Source of the DNA: Avoscillospira_A sp052117125
GTDB lineage: Bacteria > Bacillota > Clostridia > Oscillospirales > Oscillospiraceae
Reading direction: 5' to 3'
Assembly (NCBI RefSeq): GCF_052117125.1
Contig: NZ_JBQKJT010000040.1
Coordinates: 1 to 6,550, forward strand
DNA length: 6,550 nt
The notes beneath the pieces were generated by a model, which was given only the letters and a program-made list of their open reading frames with translations, did no database searches and was not told the origin of the DNA. The position numbers and the translations under genes were made by a program. This document shows, one piece after another, positions 1 through 4,820 of this stretch (position 1 is its first letter; every line of letters starts with the position of its first letter).

Positions 1-29
1 CCACAGGGCTTCCCCTCTTACGCGGGGGT

Positions 30-462
30 CCATCGTTCTGGAAGTACCATTATTCTGTGCTGCTCCTAAGTGCGCCTACAACTTAGGCTGTCCGCTTGTT
101 GATCGCTCACACCCGAATCAACGGATGGTCCTGGCGACAAGCGAATACCCGCATTGGCACAGTAGAAGTACCTGTCACACTGAGCGATATTCCATTATCA
201 AGGTTCATAGAGACGGAAATCCAAGAGAAAAAACTCCAGGATAAAAAAACCCTCTACTTATAAGGACATCTAGAACCCGAAAGTTAACCCTAAAATGAAA
301 AATTTTCAAAAAAATTTTGATCATGCTCAAGAGGGCTGTGTTGAATTTTAAAGAGGCGAAAATGGGAGGCAGTCTACCATACTAGAATTTGCATAAAGCC
401 CGTGAGAATAGCACACAAGCGGCGAGAGCAGCACAGATATAATGGTACTTCCAGAACGATGG
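30..462. repeat. 433-bp unit closed by long inverted repeat; MITE-like or large structured RNA
   Basis: The ends are complementary. Bases 30-53 match the reverse complement of 439-462 exactly, and after a 2-base bulge 54-65 pairs with 426-437. The complementarity resumes with 92-99 against 415-422 and about 105-109 against 402-406, once a 65-87 hairpin (CCTAAGT/ACTTAGG, 9-base loop) on the left arm is skipped. Inside are GTTGAT 98-103 with ATCAAC 117-122, CGCTTGT 93-99 with ACAAGCG 137-143, and ATCGCTCA 102-109 with TGAGCGAT 181-188, which would be a pseudoknot. CCCTCT near 251 can pair with AGAGGG near 330, and GGGCT with AGCCC near 400. No reading frame survives inside and I see no clear target-site duplication outside. 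It could be a non-autonomous transposable element or a structured noncoding RNA; I cannot assign a family. Confidence 0.6.
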
Positions 463-501
463 TCTTCAGTGTAAGTAGCCCTAGTAGTTAAAAAAACACA
501 T

Positions 502-519
502 AATAGCGTATACGCTATT
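502..519. repeat. Perfect 18-bp palindrome
   Basis: AATAGCGTA is followed directly by its reverse complement TACGCTATT with no spacer. It sits one base upstream of the large hairpin at 521-577. A spacerless palindrome of this length suits binding by a dimeric protein (regulator or recombinase) better than a terminator, but no function can be assigned. Confidence 0.75.
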
Positions 520-520
520 C

Positions 521-577
521 AGACTATCAAAGAACCCCTGCTTTCATTGGGCGAAAACAGGGGTTCTTTGATAGTCT
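521..577. repeat. Perfect 20-bp inverted repeat hairpin with 17-base loop
   Basis: AGACTATCAAAGAACCCCTG at 521-540 is the exact reverse complement of 558-577, with a 17-base loop at 541-557. Neither strand has an adjoining T-tract: on the plus strand it is followed by AGCAAAATATC. It is therefore not a standard intrinsic terminator, though it could still halt or protect transcripts. It could instead be the end structure of a lost insertion sequence, marking the edge of the small-gene block that starts near 600. Confidence 0.7.
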
Positions 578-615
578 AGCAAAATATCTAACTCTGTGGA
601 TGTGGTCATGGGCAA

Positions 616-657
616 TTACCGGAACTCATGAGCCTCGAAGTCCTCCATCTTCTTCAC
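616..657 (-). pseudogene. Short reading-frame stub after the 108-residue gene
   Basis: Directly after the TGA of the upstream gene, the same frame continues through ATT and then GTG AAG AAG ATG GAG GAC, giving VKKMEDFEAHEFR before TAA at 616-618. It may be the first codons of a next gene in the operon that was cut off by the rearrangement joining this block to the hairpin at 521-577. It could also be a C-terminal extension of the previous gene separated by a stop. There is no clear separate ribosome site, so a free-standing peptide is unlikely. Confidence 0.25.
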
Positions 658-660
658 AAT

Positions 661-987
661 TCAGTCCACATAGCCGTAGGTGAATTTCTCACCTTTCATC
701 TCTTCCCGAACGTCTACCCACTTGACACCCATGTAAACCTTTCCGGTAAACCGGGTGATGATTTCGTCAATCTCGGCTTCCTGTTCCAGAATGGCTTTGT
801 TGACTGCGCAGCAGGCGAAGTTGTTTTCCATGCCGCTATCCCGCATGGCTTCGCAGGCGGCGATGATCTGCTGGTAGCAGTTCCAGGCAATGCGCCGGTC
901 ATCACAGGTTTCCTCGAAGCTCTGGAGGATGTCTGCGTACTTGTTGGTGAGGACTTTGCGATGCAAATCATACTTGTTGCGTTCCAT
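661..987 (-). CDS. Hypothetical small protein of a mobile element, 108 aa
   Basis: I do not recognise this family. The ATG at 987 is chosen because an AAAGGA ribosome site lies about 10 bases upstream, and the longer frame to 1074 would overlap most of the tail of the preceding gene. The 108-residue product (MERNKYDLHRK...) is soluble and charged, with no signal peptide or membrane segment. The middle looks helical (about residues 12-75: KYADILQSFEETCDDRR, NCYQQIIAACEAMRD), followed by KAILEQEAEIDEII and a more strand-like end around KVYMGVKWVDVR. It has several cysteines (28, 37, 45 and two near 58) but no regular zinc motif. It starts 7 bases after the stop of the 70-residue gene, so both belong to the leftward operon driven from about 1630. 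Confidence 0.7.
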   Translation of the reverse strand: MERNKYDLHRKVLTNKYADILQSFEETCDDRRIAWNCYQQIIAACEAMRDSGMENNFACCAVNKAILEQEAEIDEIITRFTGKVYMGVKWVDVREEMKGEKFTYGYVD

Positions 988-994
988 AGGCCAG

Positions 995-1207
995 TTATCC
1001 TTTCTTGACAATGATGGTGATGCCAACGAGATTTCCAATCGCGGGATAGTGCTCGGGATAGACCTCCACGACATCGTAGGCTGCTGCAGTGCGAAGCGTA
1101 ATTTCCTTGGCCGGTCCGAAATAGATACCTTCAGAGACGGATGGGTCCTCCGAGATCCAAACAGTCGTATTTTCGTACACCTTGTAGAGCAGGTCTGTCA
1201 GTTTCAT
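995..1207 (-). CDS. Hypothetical small protein of a mobile element, 70 aa
   Basis: The product begins MKLTDLLYKVYENTTVW and ends GITIIVKKG. The ATG at 1207 is preferred because AAAGGTG lies about 7 bases upstream. An in-frame TTG at 1261 would add 18 basic, low-complexity residues and lacks a good ribosome site. It is a small, probably single-domain alpha/beta protein rich in hydrophobic residues, with no signal peptide and no motif I can name. It lies 46 bases after the 17-codon frame and 7 bases before the 108-residue gene, so it is the central member of the leftward operon. By context it is an accessory gene of a conjugative element; the function is unknown. Confidence 0.7.
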   Translation of the reverse strand: MKLTDLLYKVYENTTVWISEDPSVSEGIYFGPAKEITLRTAAAYDVVEVYPEHYPAIGNLVGITIIVKKG

Positions 1208-1253
1208 AATTGCACCTTTCTGCCCTCGTGACCTCCGGGGCGGGTGGTTTCCG

Positions 1254-1307
1254 TCACTCAACGATGATATAGCCCTCGCGAAAGGTGAAATAGGTCAACC
1301 TTTTCAT
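1254..1307 (-). CDS. Possible 17-residue peptide with strong ribosome site
   Basis: An excellent Shine-Dalgarno sequence, AAGGAGG (1318-1324, minus strand), lies 10 bases before ATG at 1305-1307. The frame reads MKRLTYFTFREGYIIVE and stops with TGA at 1254-1256. The quality of the ribosome site argues for real translation. It may be a leader peptide, a small protein in its own right, or the truncated start of a longer gene. Its stop overlaps the alternative TTG start of the next gene, which would allow translational coupling. The ribosome site coincides with the -35 region of the plus-strand small-RNA promoter. Confidence 0.45.
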   Translation of the reverse strand: MKRLTYFTFREGYIIVE

Positions 1308-1322
1308 TCAGTATATGCCTCC

Positions 1323-1351
1323 TTGATTTTTCTGCCTTACTGTTTTATAAT
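1323..1351 (+). promoter_or_regulatory. Sigma-70-type promoter for candidate small RNA
   Basis: TTGATT at 1323-1328 and a consensus TATAAT at 1346-1351 are separated by exactly 17 bases on the plus strand. The predicted start is near 1358. No plus-strand gene follows before a terminator at 1399-1432, so the likely product is a short RNA. The -35 box overlaps, on the other strand, the ribosome site of the 17-residue frame. Confidence 0.5.
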
Positions 1352-1357
1352 CAAGGC

Positions 1358-1432
1358 GGCCAGGGTAAGGCTCCTGGCTCGCCTCGTTCGGGGGTGTTAT
1401 GAGCGGCGTCTTAGCGGGGGCCGCTCATTTTT
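1358..1432 (+). ncRNA. Candidate ~75-nt antisense small RNA
   Basis: It is bounded by a well-spaced promoter upstream and an intrinsic terminator at its 3' end. The predicted transcript folds into two hairpins: GCCAGG (about 1359-1364) with CCTGGC (1373-1378), then the terminator stem. It is antisense to the spacer of the leftward operon, between the 38-residue gene, whose stop it just touches, and the 17-residue frame. By position it could base-pair with the operon mRNA and cause attenuation or stability control, as antisense RNAs do in plasmid copy and transfer control. That role is inference; no known RNA family is recognised. Confidence 0.45.
1399..1432 (+). terminator. Intrinsic terminator (plus strand)
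   Basis: ATGAGCGGC at 1399-1407 pairs with GCCGCTCAT at 1420-1428, with a 12-base loop, and a T run at 1428-1432 follows immediately. The minus strand has no T run after the stem, so it is directional and ends plus-strand transcripts starting near 1358. Confidence 0.75.
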
Positions 1433-1547
1433 ATGCCGTAATTTTGCTGTCTCGCACGATTTGCGCAGCGGATTCGGCATCCTGTGCGGTGGCTTCAATC
1501 AGTTTTGCAATGTTTTCAAGATACTGATTGAGCTCTGCTGTGGTCAT
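1431..1547 (-). CDS. Hypothetical 38-residue protein, first gene of leftward operon
   Basis: It reads MTTAELNQYLENIAKLIEAT and continues with AQDAESAAQIVRDSKITA to TAA at 1431-1433. The composition is strongly helical: LNQYLENIAKLIEA is an amphipathic helix and DAESAAQIVRD a second one, so it is probably a helical hairpin acting through protein contacts. An AAGGA/GAGG-rich ribosome site lies upstream. An in-frame TTG 9 bases earlier has slightly better spacing and would add three residues (41 aa). It is the first frame after the leftward promoter at 1605-1633. The length is below usual gene-calling limits, so it is easily missed. No family can be named; a conserved accessory peptide of clostridial mobile elements is the likeliest reading. 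Confidence 0.55.
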   Translation of the reverse strand: MTTAELNQYLENIAKLIEATAQDAESAAQIVRDSKITA

Positions 1548-1604
1548 TGCATCCAAGTCCTCACTTCCTTTCGTAAGAGGTTTTCACCTCTGCCTTACAT
1601 ACAT

Positions 1605-1633
1605 ATAGTACATCATTTTGATTTACTTGTCAA
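1605..1633 (-). promoter_or_regulatory. Leftward promoter of small-gene operon
   Basis: On the minus strand a consensus -35 TTGACA (1633-1628) and a -10 TACTAT (1610-1605) are separated by 17 bases. The -35 lies inside the left arm of the 19-bp inverted repeat, so a repressor bound to that arm would block it. The first gene served is the 38-residue frame at 1547. Confidence 0.65.
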
Positions 1634-1695
1634 CCACTTTGATAAACTATTTTGATTATTTTTTTAAGTTATTTTATTGACAAGTAAATCAAAAT
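1615..1695. promoter_or_regulatory. Operator region: 19-bp perfect inverted repeat flanking 43-bp AT-rich spacer
   Basis: ATTTTGATTTACTTGTCAA at 1615-1633 is the exact reverse complement of 1677-1695. Each arm contains the -35 hexamer of one of two divergent promoters. Between them are further related half-sites, such as TTTGATAAA near 1638 and TTTTGATTA near 1650. This is the arrangement of a two-way switch controlled by a small DNA-binding protein, here most likely the HTH protein encoded at 1732. Confidence 0.7.
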
Positions 1696-1705
1696 AATTT
1701 ATTAT
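1677..1705 (+). promoter_or_regulatory. Rightward promoter of HTH regulator
   Basis: TTGACA at 1677-1682 and TATTAT at 1700-1705 are 17 bases apart, and the regulator's ribosome site starts at 1719. The -35 lies in the right operator arm, which predicts autoregulation. Confidence 0.65.
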
Positions 1706-1731
1706 AAAAGCATAGATTGGGAGGTGTCTAT

Positions 1732-1971
1732 ATGTCTATATCAGATAAAATTAAAGGGCTTTTGGCACTCTGTGGAAAAAAACAGTTAGATCTTGCTGCG
1801 AATTTTGGAATGAGTAAGCAGACCATGGGTAATAAGATGGCGCGGAATAGTTGGTCTGCTCGCGATTTGGCAAAGGTAGCAAAGTTCTGTGATTGTAGGC
1901 TGGCATTTATTATGCCTGATGGGCAGTATATCTTCCTTGAAGTAGATGATGAAAAAGTCCCAGATGAATAA
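1732..1971 (+). CDS. Small HTH (XRE/Cro-like) transcriptional regulator, 79 aa
   Basis: This is a small DNA-binding protein that probably represses its own promoter and the divergent leftward operon. The start at ATG 1732 is set by GGGAGGTG at 1719-1726, five bases upstream; a longer frame from TTG 1717 would begin inside that ribosome site. Residues 18-36 (QLDLAANFGMSKQTMGNKM) fit a helix-turn-helix, with the recognition helix around SKQTMGNKMARN. Residues 42-52 (SARDLAKVAKF) fit the following helix, and GQYIFLEVDD is a short beta/acidic tail. At 79 residues it is essentially a bare XRE domain without a ligand or protease domain, typical of mobile-element switches. It faces the relaxase remnant tail to tail, with 14 bases between. 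The family call is from pattern and rests on inference from the helix register. Confidence 0.8.
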   Translation: MSISDKIKGLLALCGKKQLDLAANFGMSKQTMGNKMARNSWSARDLAKVAKFCDCRLAFIMPDGQYIFLEVDDEKVPDE

Positions 1972-1985
1972 AGTCCTGACCAGCG

Positions 1986-2224
1986 CTATTTTCTTTTTCG
2001 GATAGTATCTATGAGAACAAAAAAACGGCCCGTGGCAGCCTTGTACTTGGCATTGGAAAGCAGAAACTCCGTACCGGCGGTCATGTAGTCGCACTCGTAG
2101 GAGGAAATCAATTTGCCGCCCTGGGTCTTGTCCGGGTCCTTCCCGTAGTCCAGGCGGTCTTTGAGAGATTGGGTGACGGTTTCTCCCTTGCTGATATGGT
2201 GGGAGATCAAGCGCGTGTAGCCAT
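1986..2224 (-). pseudogene. Relaxase (mobilisation nuclease) N-terminal remnant, frameshifted
   Basis: The translated segment reads TRLISHHISKGETVTQSL, then KDRLDYGKDPDKTQGGKLIS and SYECDYMTAGTEFLLSNAKY, ending KAATGR. This matches the start of VirD2/MobP-type relaxases of clostridial conjugative elements, which nick DNA at oriT and pilot it in transfer. The natural start seems to be ATG at 2222-2224, with AGGAGAG at 2235-2241 ten bases upstream and a first reading of MATR. One base is missing near codon 4: the sequence gives ACA CGC GCT TGA where ACA ACG CGC TTG would restore MATTRLIS. The readable frame is thus out of phase with its start. After KAATGR (about 2027) the reading becomes FFVLIDTIRKRK and stops at 1986; VLIDTIR only faintly echoes the VIAYHIR expected next. 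The catalytic histidine cluster and all later domains are absent, so it cannot function. Confidence 0.75.
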
Positions 2225-2352
2225 AATAACACTTCTCTCCTATGAAACGAGAGTTGTCAATAACATTCCGCATTTCACCGCAGCCTCATTGGCTAACACA
2301 GTGTCCTAATCAATGGCCTGTTGCAATCCCAGCCTACATAATCCGTTCTGGT

Positions 2353-2381
2353 TTGACAGGCCTACTTACATGTAGTAAACT
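2353..2381 (+). promoter_or_regulatory. Promoter of the ParB-like/methyltransferase operon
   Basis: A consensus -35 TTGACA lies at 2353-2358 and a weaker -10 TAAACT at 2376-2381, with 17-base spacing. The first ribosome site follows at 2410-2414. The -10 matches consensus at four of six positions, so moderate strength is expected. The stretch 2242-2352 before it shows no gene. Confidence 0.5.
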
Positions 2382-2422
2382 GTAAATAAATAATGAACGT
2401 GAAGTTTATGGAGGTATTTCAT

Positions 2423-3850
2423 ATGGCTGGTCAAAAATATGATTATAAACAAGTTAGAATTACGGACTTGCTATTGAACACTTCAAATCCTCGTTTTAAT
2501 CCTGTAAAGCATCAAACTGAAACTATTCAAGCTATGGTTGAAGATCAACAAGGAAAATTAGTAACTCTTGCAGAGCATATCATTGAGAATGGATTAAATC
2601 CGACGGATATAATTCTTGTTCGGCCACAAGGAAAACAATGGCTTGTACTTGAGGGAAACCGGAGGGTAACAGCATTAAAATTAGCAAATGAGCCTGATTT
2701 GGTACCCAGCAAATTTGCTAAGCTGAAAAGAGATTTTCAGAAATTAGGTGCCATAATAGATAGTTCATTATTAGACAGTGTTCCTTGCGTAATTATAAAT
2801 GACGATAATTTGGCAAATGAATGGATTCGCTTAAAGCATACAGGTGAAAATGATGGTGCAGGAACTGTTCGCTGGAATGGGCAACAGACAAGCCGTTTTG
2901 CTAATCGAATCAGTGGCACAACTGATTCCTACATTGTTTTCCTTGATGCACTTAAAGAATTAAAGGAAATTCCTTCGGAATATAAAGAACATTTTATCAA
3001 TATTAAAAAAACCAACTTTGATCGACTTATGGGTGATCCTGATGTTCGCAAATTAGTTGGTGTTGAAAATATTAACGGTAAATTTCAACTCTCCAACGGG
3101 GTAAATGACTATTTGTTAGAACTGCTATATGACCTTGCTTTTACCAATTTTAGTGTGGGAAGTATTTATCGAAAAGAAGATCGCAAGGAGTATATTTCTA
3201 GCATTATTGATAGGGTGAATAGCAGGCATCTAACTCATACTACTGATCGAACTAAAGATAGTTATAACGGAGAGCCTCAAAACAATGCGCAACAGTTTGA
3301 AGGTGATTTTTCCAGAGGCCAAGGACGCTCCGATAACACTGAGTTACCTAAAACAGACACACCCAAGACACCCTCTAGTCTTGAAAACACAGACCAAAAA
3401 CCTAAAGCAAAAAGTTATCCTGTGAATAGAAAAACACTGATTCCTTCACATCATAAACTTGTCATTACACATGGCCGTATAGTTAAGATATTTAACGAAT
3501 TAAAATCTTTGGATGTTGAGAGTTATCCAAATGCGGTAGCAGTTCTATTTCGTGTATTTATTGAGCTCAGTACAGACTGCTATATTTCTAAAAACAGGAT
3601 AGATTCAGTAAATGCAGATAGCAAATTAGGAAAGAAAATTGAAGCAGTTACCAAAGATCTGGAAGACAAACAAATAGTTACGAAGCATGAGTTGCGTGCA
3701 GCAAGACAAATGGCCAGCAGCGATACTCAGAATTCTTCGGTAAAAACTTTCCATTCATATGTTCATAACAAAGATGTAACTCCTAGTGCAACAGATCTTA
3801 AATCTGCATGGGATGATCTCTGGCCATTTATCAATGGCATCTGGAGGTGA
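2423..3850 (+). CDS. ParB/Srx-fold protein with unrecognised C-terminal domain, 475 aa
   Basis: Start at ATG 2423, chosen for GGAGG at 2410-2414 eight bases before it; an upstream in-frame ATG at 2393 has no ribosome site. Residues about 11-125 form a ParB/Srx-type N-terminal domain: VRITDLLLNTSNPRF, then LAEHIIENGLNPTDIILVRP, then WLVLEGNRRVTALKL with the EGNRR signature at 77-81. Next comes EWIRLKHTGENDGAGTVRW (133-151), a conserved-looking block, and a helical segment to about 270. Residues about 275-335 are a polar, Pro/Thr/Lys/Asn-rich linker, probably disordered. Residues about 336-475 form a separate, mostly helical domain (NAVAVLFRVFIELSTDCYI, FHSYVHN, WDDLWPFINGIW) that I cannot name. 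ParB-fold proteins bind DNA, and some bind or cleave nucleotides or nucleic acids. The stop at 3848-3850 overlaps the next gene's ribosome site, implying a shared function with the methyltransferase. AT-rich codon use differs from the flanks. Not a plasmid-partition ParB: no ParA, no typical central HTH. Confidence 0.75.
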   Translation: MAGQKYDYKQVRITDLLLNTSNPRFNPVKHQTETIQAMVEDQQGKLVTLAEHIIENGLNPTDIILVRPQGKQWLVLEGNRRVTALKLANEPDLVPSKFAKLKRDFQKLGAIIDSSLLDSVPCVIINDDNLANEWIRLKHTGENDGAGTVRWNGQQTSRFANRISGTTDSYIVFLDALKELKEIPSEYKEHFINIKKTNFDRLMGDPDVRKLVGVENINGKFQLSNGVNDYLLELLYDLAFTNFSVGSIYRKEDRKEYISSIIDRVNSRHLTHTTDRTKDSYNGEPQNNAQQFEGDFSRGQGRSDNTELPKTDTPKTPSSLENTDQKPKAKSYPVNRKTLIPSHHKLVITHGRIVKIFNELKSLDVESYPNAVAVLFRVFIELSTDCYISKNRIDSVNADSKLGKKIEAVTKDLEDKQIVTKHELRAARQMASSDTQNSSVKTFHSYVHNKDVTPSATDLKSAWDDLWPFINGIWR

Positions 3851-3855
3851 AGTAT

Positions 3856-4713
3856 ATGACCTATCCATCTCCATTGCGTTACCCTGGAAGCAAAAAAAAA
3901 CTGATAGGTTTTATTCAAGATGTCATCAAAGCAAATGATTTATTGGGTGGAACTTACGTTGAACCATTTGCAGGAGGAGCTAGCGTCGCGCTTTATCTTT
4001 TATATTCTGAATATGTTAATACTGTAATAATCAACGACATTGATCGATCAATTTATGCTTTTTGGTTTTCTGTATTGAATGATACCGAAAATTTATGTAG
4101 GCTCATAAAAGATACTGCGGTTTCCGTTGAAGAATGGGATAAGCAACGAAAGATTCAAGATCAGAAGGAAGAGTCTAATTATCTAGAGTTAGGTTTCTCT
4201 ACTTTTTATCTTAATCGCACCAATCGATCTGGTATAATTAAGGGTGGAATTATTGGCGGCAGGGGACAGACTGGCAAATGGAAAATTGATTGTCGGTATA
4301 ATAAAGATGATCTGATAAAAAGAATTGAAAAAGTAGCGCTGTACGCCAATAGAATTGAATTGCATAATCAAGATGCAATCGAATTTGTAACATCCATAAC
4401 CCCTGCTTTTAACCAAAACACATTTATTTATTTTGACCCGCCGTACTATAATCAAGGGGCGGCACTGTATGCTAATTTCTATACGCATGAGAGTCATAAG
4501 CAATTATCAGAGTTTATCTATGGACTGAATTGCAAGTGGATGCTTACTTATGATTATACCCCTGATATTGTGGCACTATATAGCAAGGTTGAAAAGCGTT
4601 TATTAACTCTTAGTTATACAGCAGCCCAAAAAGTTAAGGGGTGTGAAATGATAGCGTTCTGTGATGGACTTCGTATTCCAGAAGGGAGATATTCAGCAGT
4701 TACCATAGAGTAG
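3856..4713 (+). CDS. D12-class adenine-specific DNA methyltransferase (Dam-like), 285 aa
   Basis: It transfers a methyl group from S-adenosylmethionine to N6 of adenine in a specific DNA sequence. Start at ATG 3856: GGAGG at 3843-3847, inside the end of the upstream gene, is eight bases away; the in-frame GTG 3847 overlaps that site. The D12 motifs are in order: PSPLRYPGSKKKL (4-16), the N-terminal motif; EPFAGGASVAL (36-46), the cofactor loop; NDID (60-63); FYLNRTNRSGI (117-127), the usual N-R-x-x-R-x-G region; and DPPYY (194-198), the catalytic motif, complete. The C-terminus is native in length (285 aa, as is usual for Dam/DpnM-type enzymes), so the enzyme looks intact. The target cannot be read from sequence. 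It lies 5 bases after the ParB-like gene; no cognate endonuclease is visible, so it is either an orphan methylase or paired with its neighbour. AT-rich like its neighbour and unlike the following IS. Confidence 0.9.
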   Translation: MTYPSPLRYPGSKKKLIGFIQDVIKANDLLGGTYVEPFAGGASVALYLLYSEYVNTVIINDIDRSIYAFWFSVLNDTENLCRLIKDTAVSVEEWDKQRKIQDQKEESNYLELGFSTFYLNRTNRSGIIKGGIIGGRGQTGKWKIDCRYNKDDLIKRIEKVALYANRIELHNQDAIEFVTSITPAFNQNTFIYFDPPYYNQGAALYANFYTHESHKQLSEFIYGLNCKWMLTYDYTPDIVALYSKVEKRLLTLSYTAAQKVKGCEMIAFCDGLRIPEGRYSAVTIE

Positions 4714-4773
4714 AGAATATAGGGTCCGTTGCAAAATGAGTCCATAAAAATGAGCGAAGTTTGGAGCCCAAAA
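4714..4773 (+). other. Short junction segment between methyltransferase and IS256 left end
   Basis: It contains GGTCCGTTGCAAAATGAG (from 4724), which slightly resembles the GGxxCTGTTGCAAA ends of IS6-family elements but has no partner end in the window. An ATG at 4750 opens a frame (MSEVWSPKG) that runs into the IS without a ribosome site. No terminator follows the methyltransferase, so its mRNA probably reads into the IS. Confidence 0.35.
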
Positions 4774-4791
4774 GGGAGACTATCCCAAGTT

Positions 4792-4820
4792 TTGTGTAAA
4801 GCTCCTGTGTGGTGTAGAAT
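4792..4820 (+). promoter_or_regulatory. Transposase promoter (-35 in IS end, -10 in hairpin loop)
   Basis: TTGTGT at 4792-4797 within the left end and TAGAAT at 4815-4820 are 17 bases apart. The -10 matches consensus at five of six positions; the -35 is weak. Initiation is predicted at about 4827, inside the 3' arm of the hairpin at 4802-4838. Confidence 0.4.

Noticed and set aside
70..74. GTGCG resembling a group II intron 5' end
   Set aside because: It sits in the loop of a local hairpin, and no domain V or 3' intron end is seen in the following bases.
30..462. Group I intron, tmRNA or RNase P RNA
   Set aside because: I could not find the conserved core segments of any of these; only generic stems are visible.
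628..1231. Plus-strand reading frames opposite the small-gene operon
   Set aside because: They have no ribosome sites and mirror the minus-strand genes, which have good ribosome sites, tight spacing and an upstream promoter.
1323..1655. A 110-codon plus-strand frame
   Set aside because: It is Cys/Phe/Arg-rich, has no ribosome site, is interrupted by a strong terminator at 1399-1432 and runs across the operator region.
1786..2232. A 148-codon minus-strand frame
   Set aside because: It is the out-of-phase reading of the relaxase remnant followed by antisense of the HTH gene; the relaxase similarity is in another frame.
2423..3850. Plasmid partition ParB
   Set aside because: There is no ParA gene, no typical GERR/central HTH arrangement and no parS-like repeats; the neighbour is a methyltransferase.
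4724..4741. IS6-family insertion sequence end
   Set aside because: There is only a partial match to GGxxCTGTTGCAAA, with no second end and no IS6 transposase in the window.
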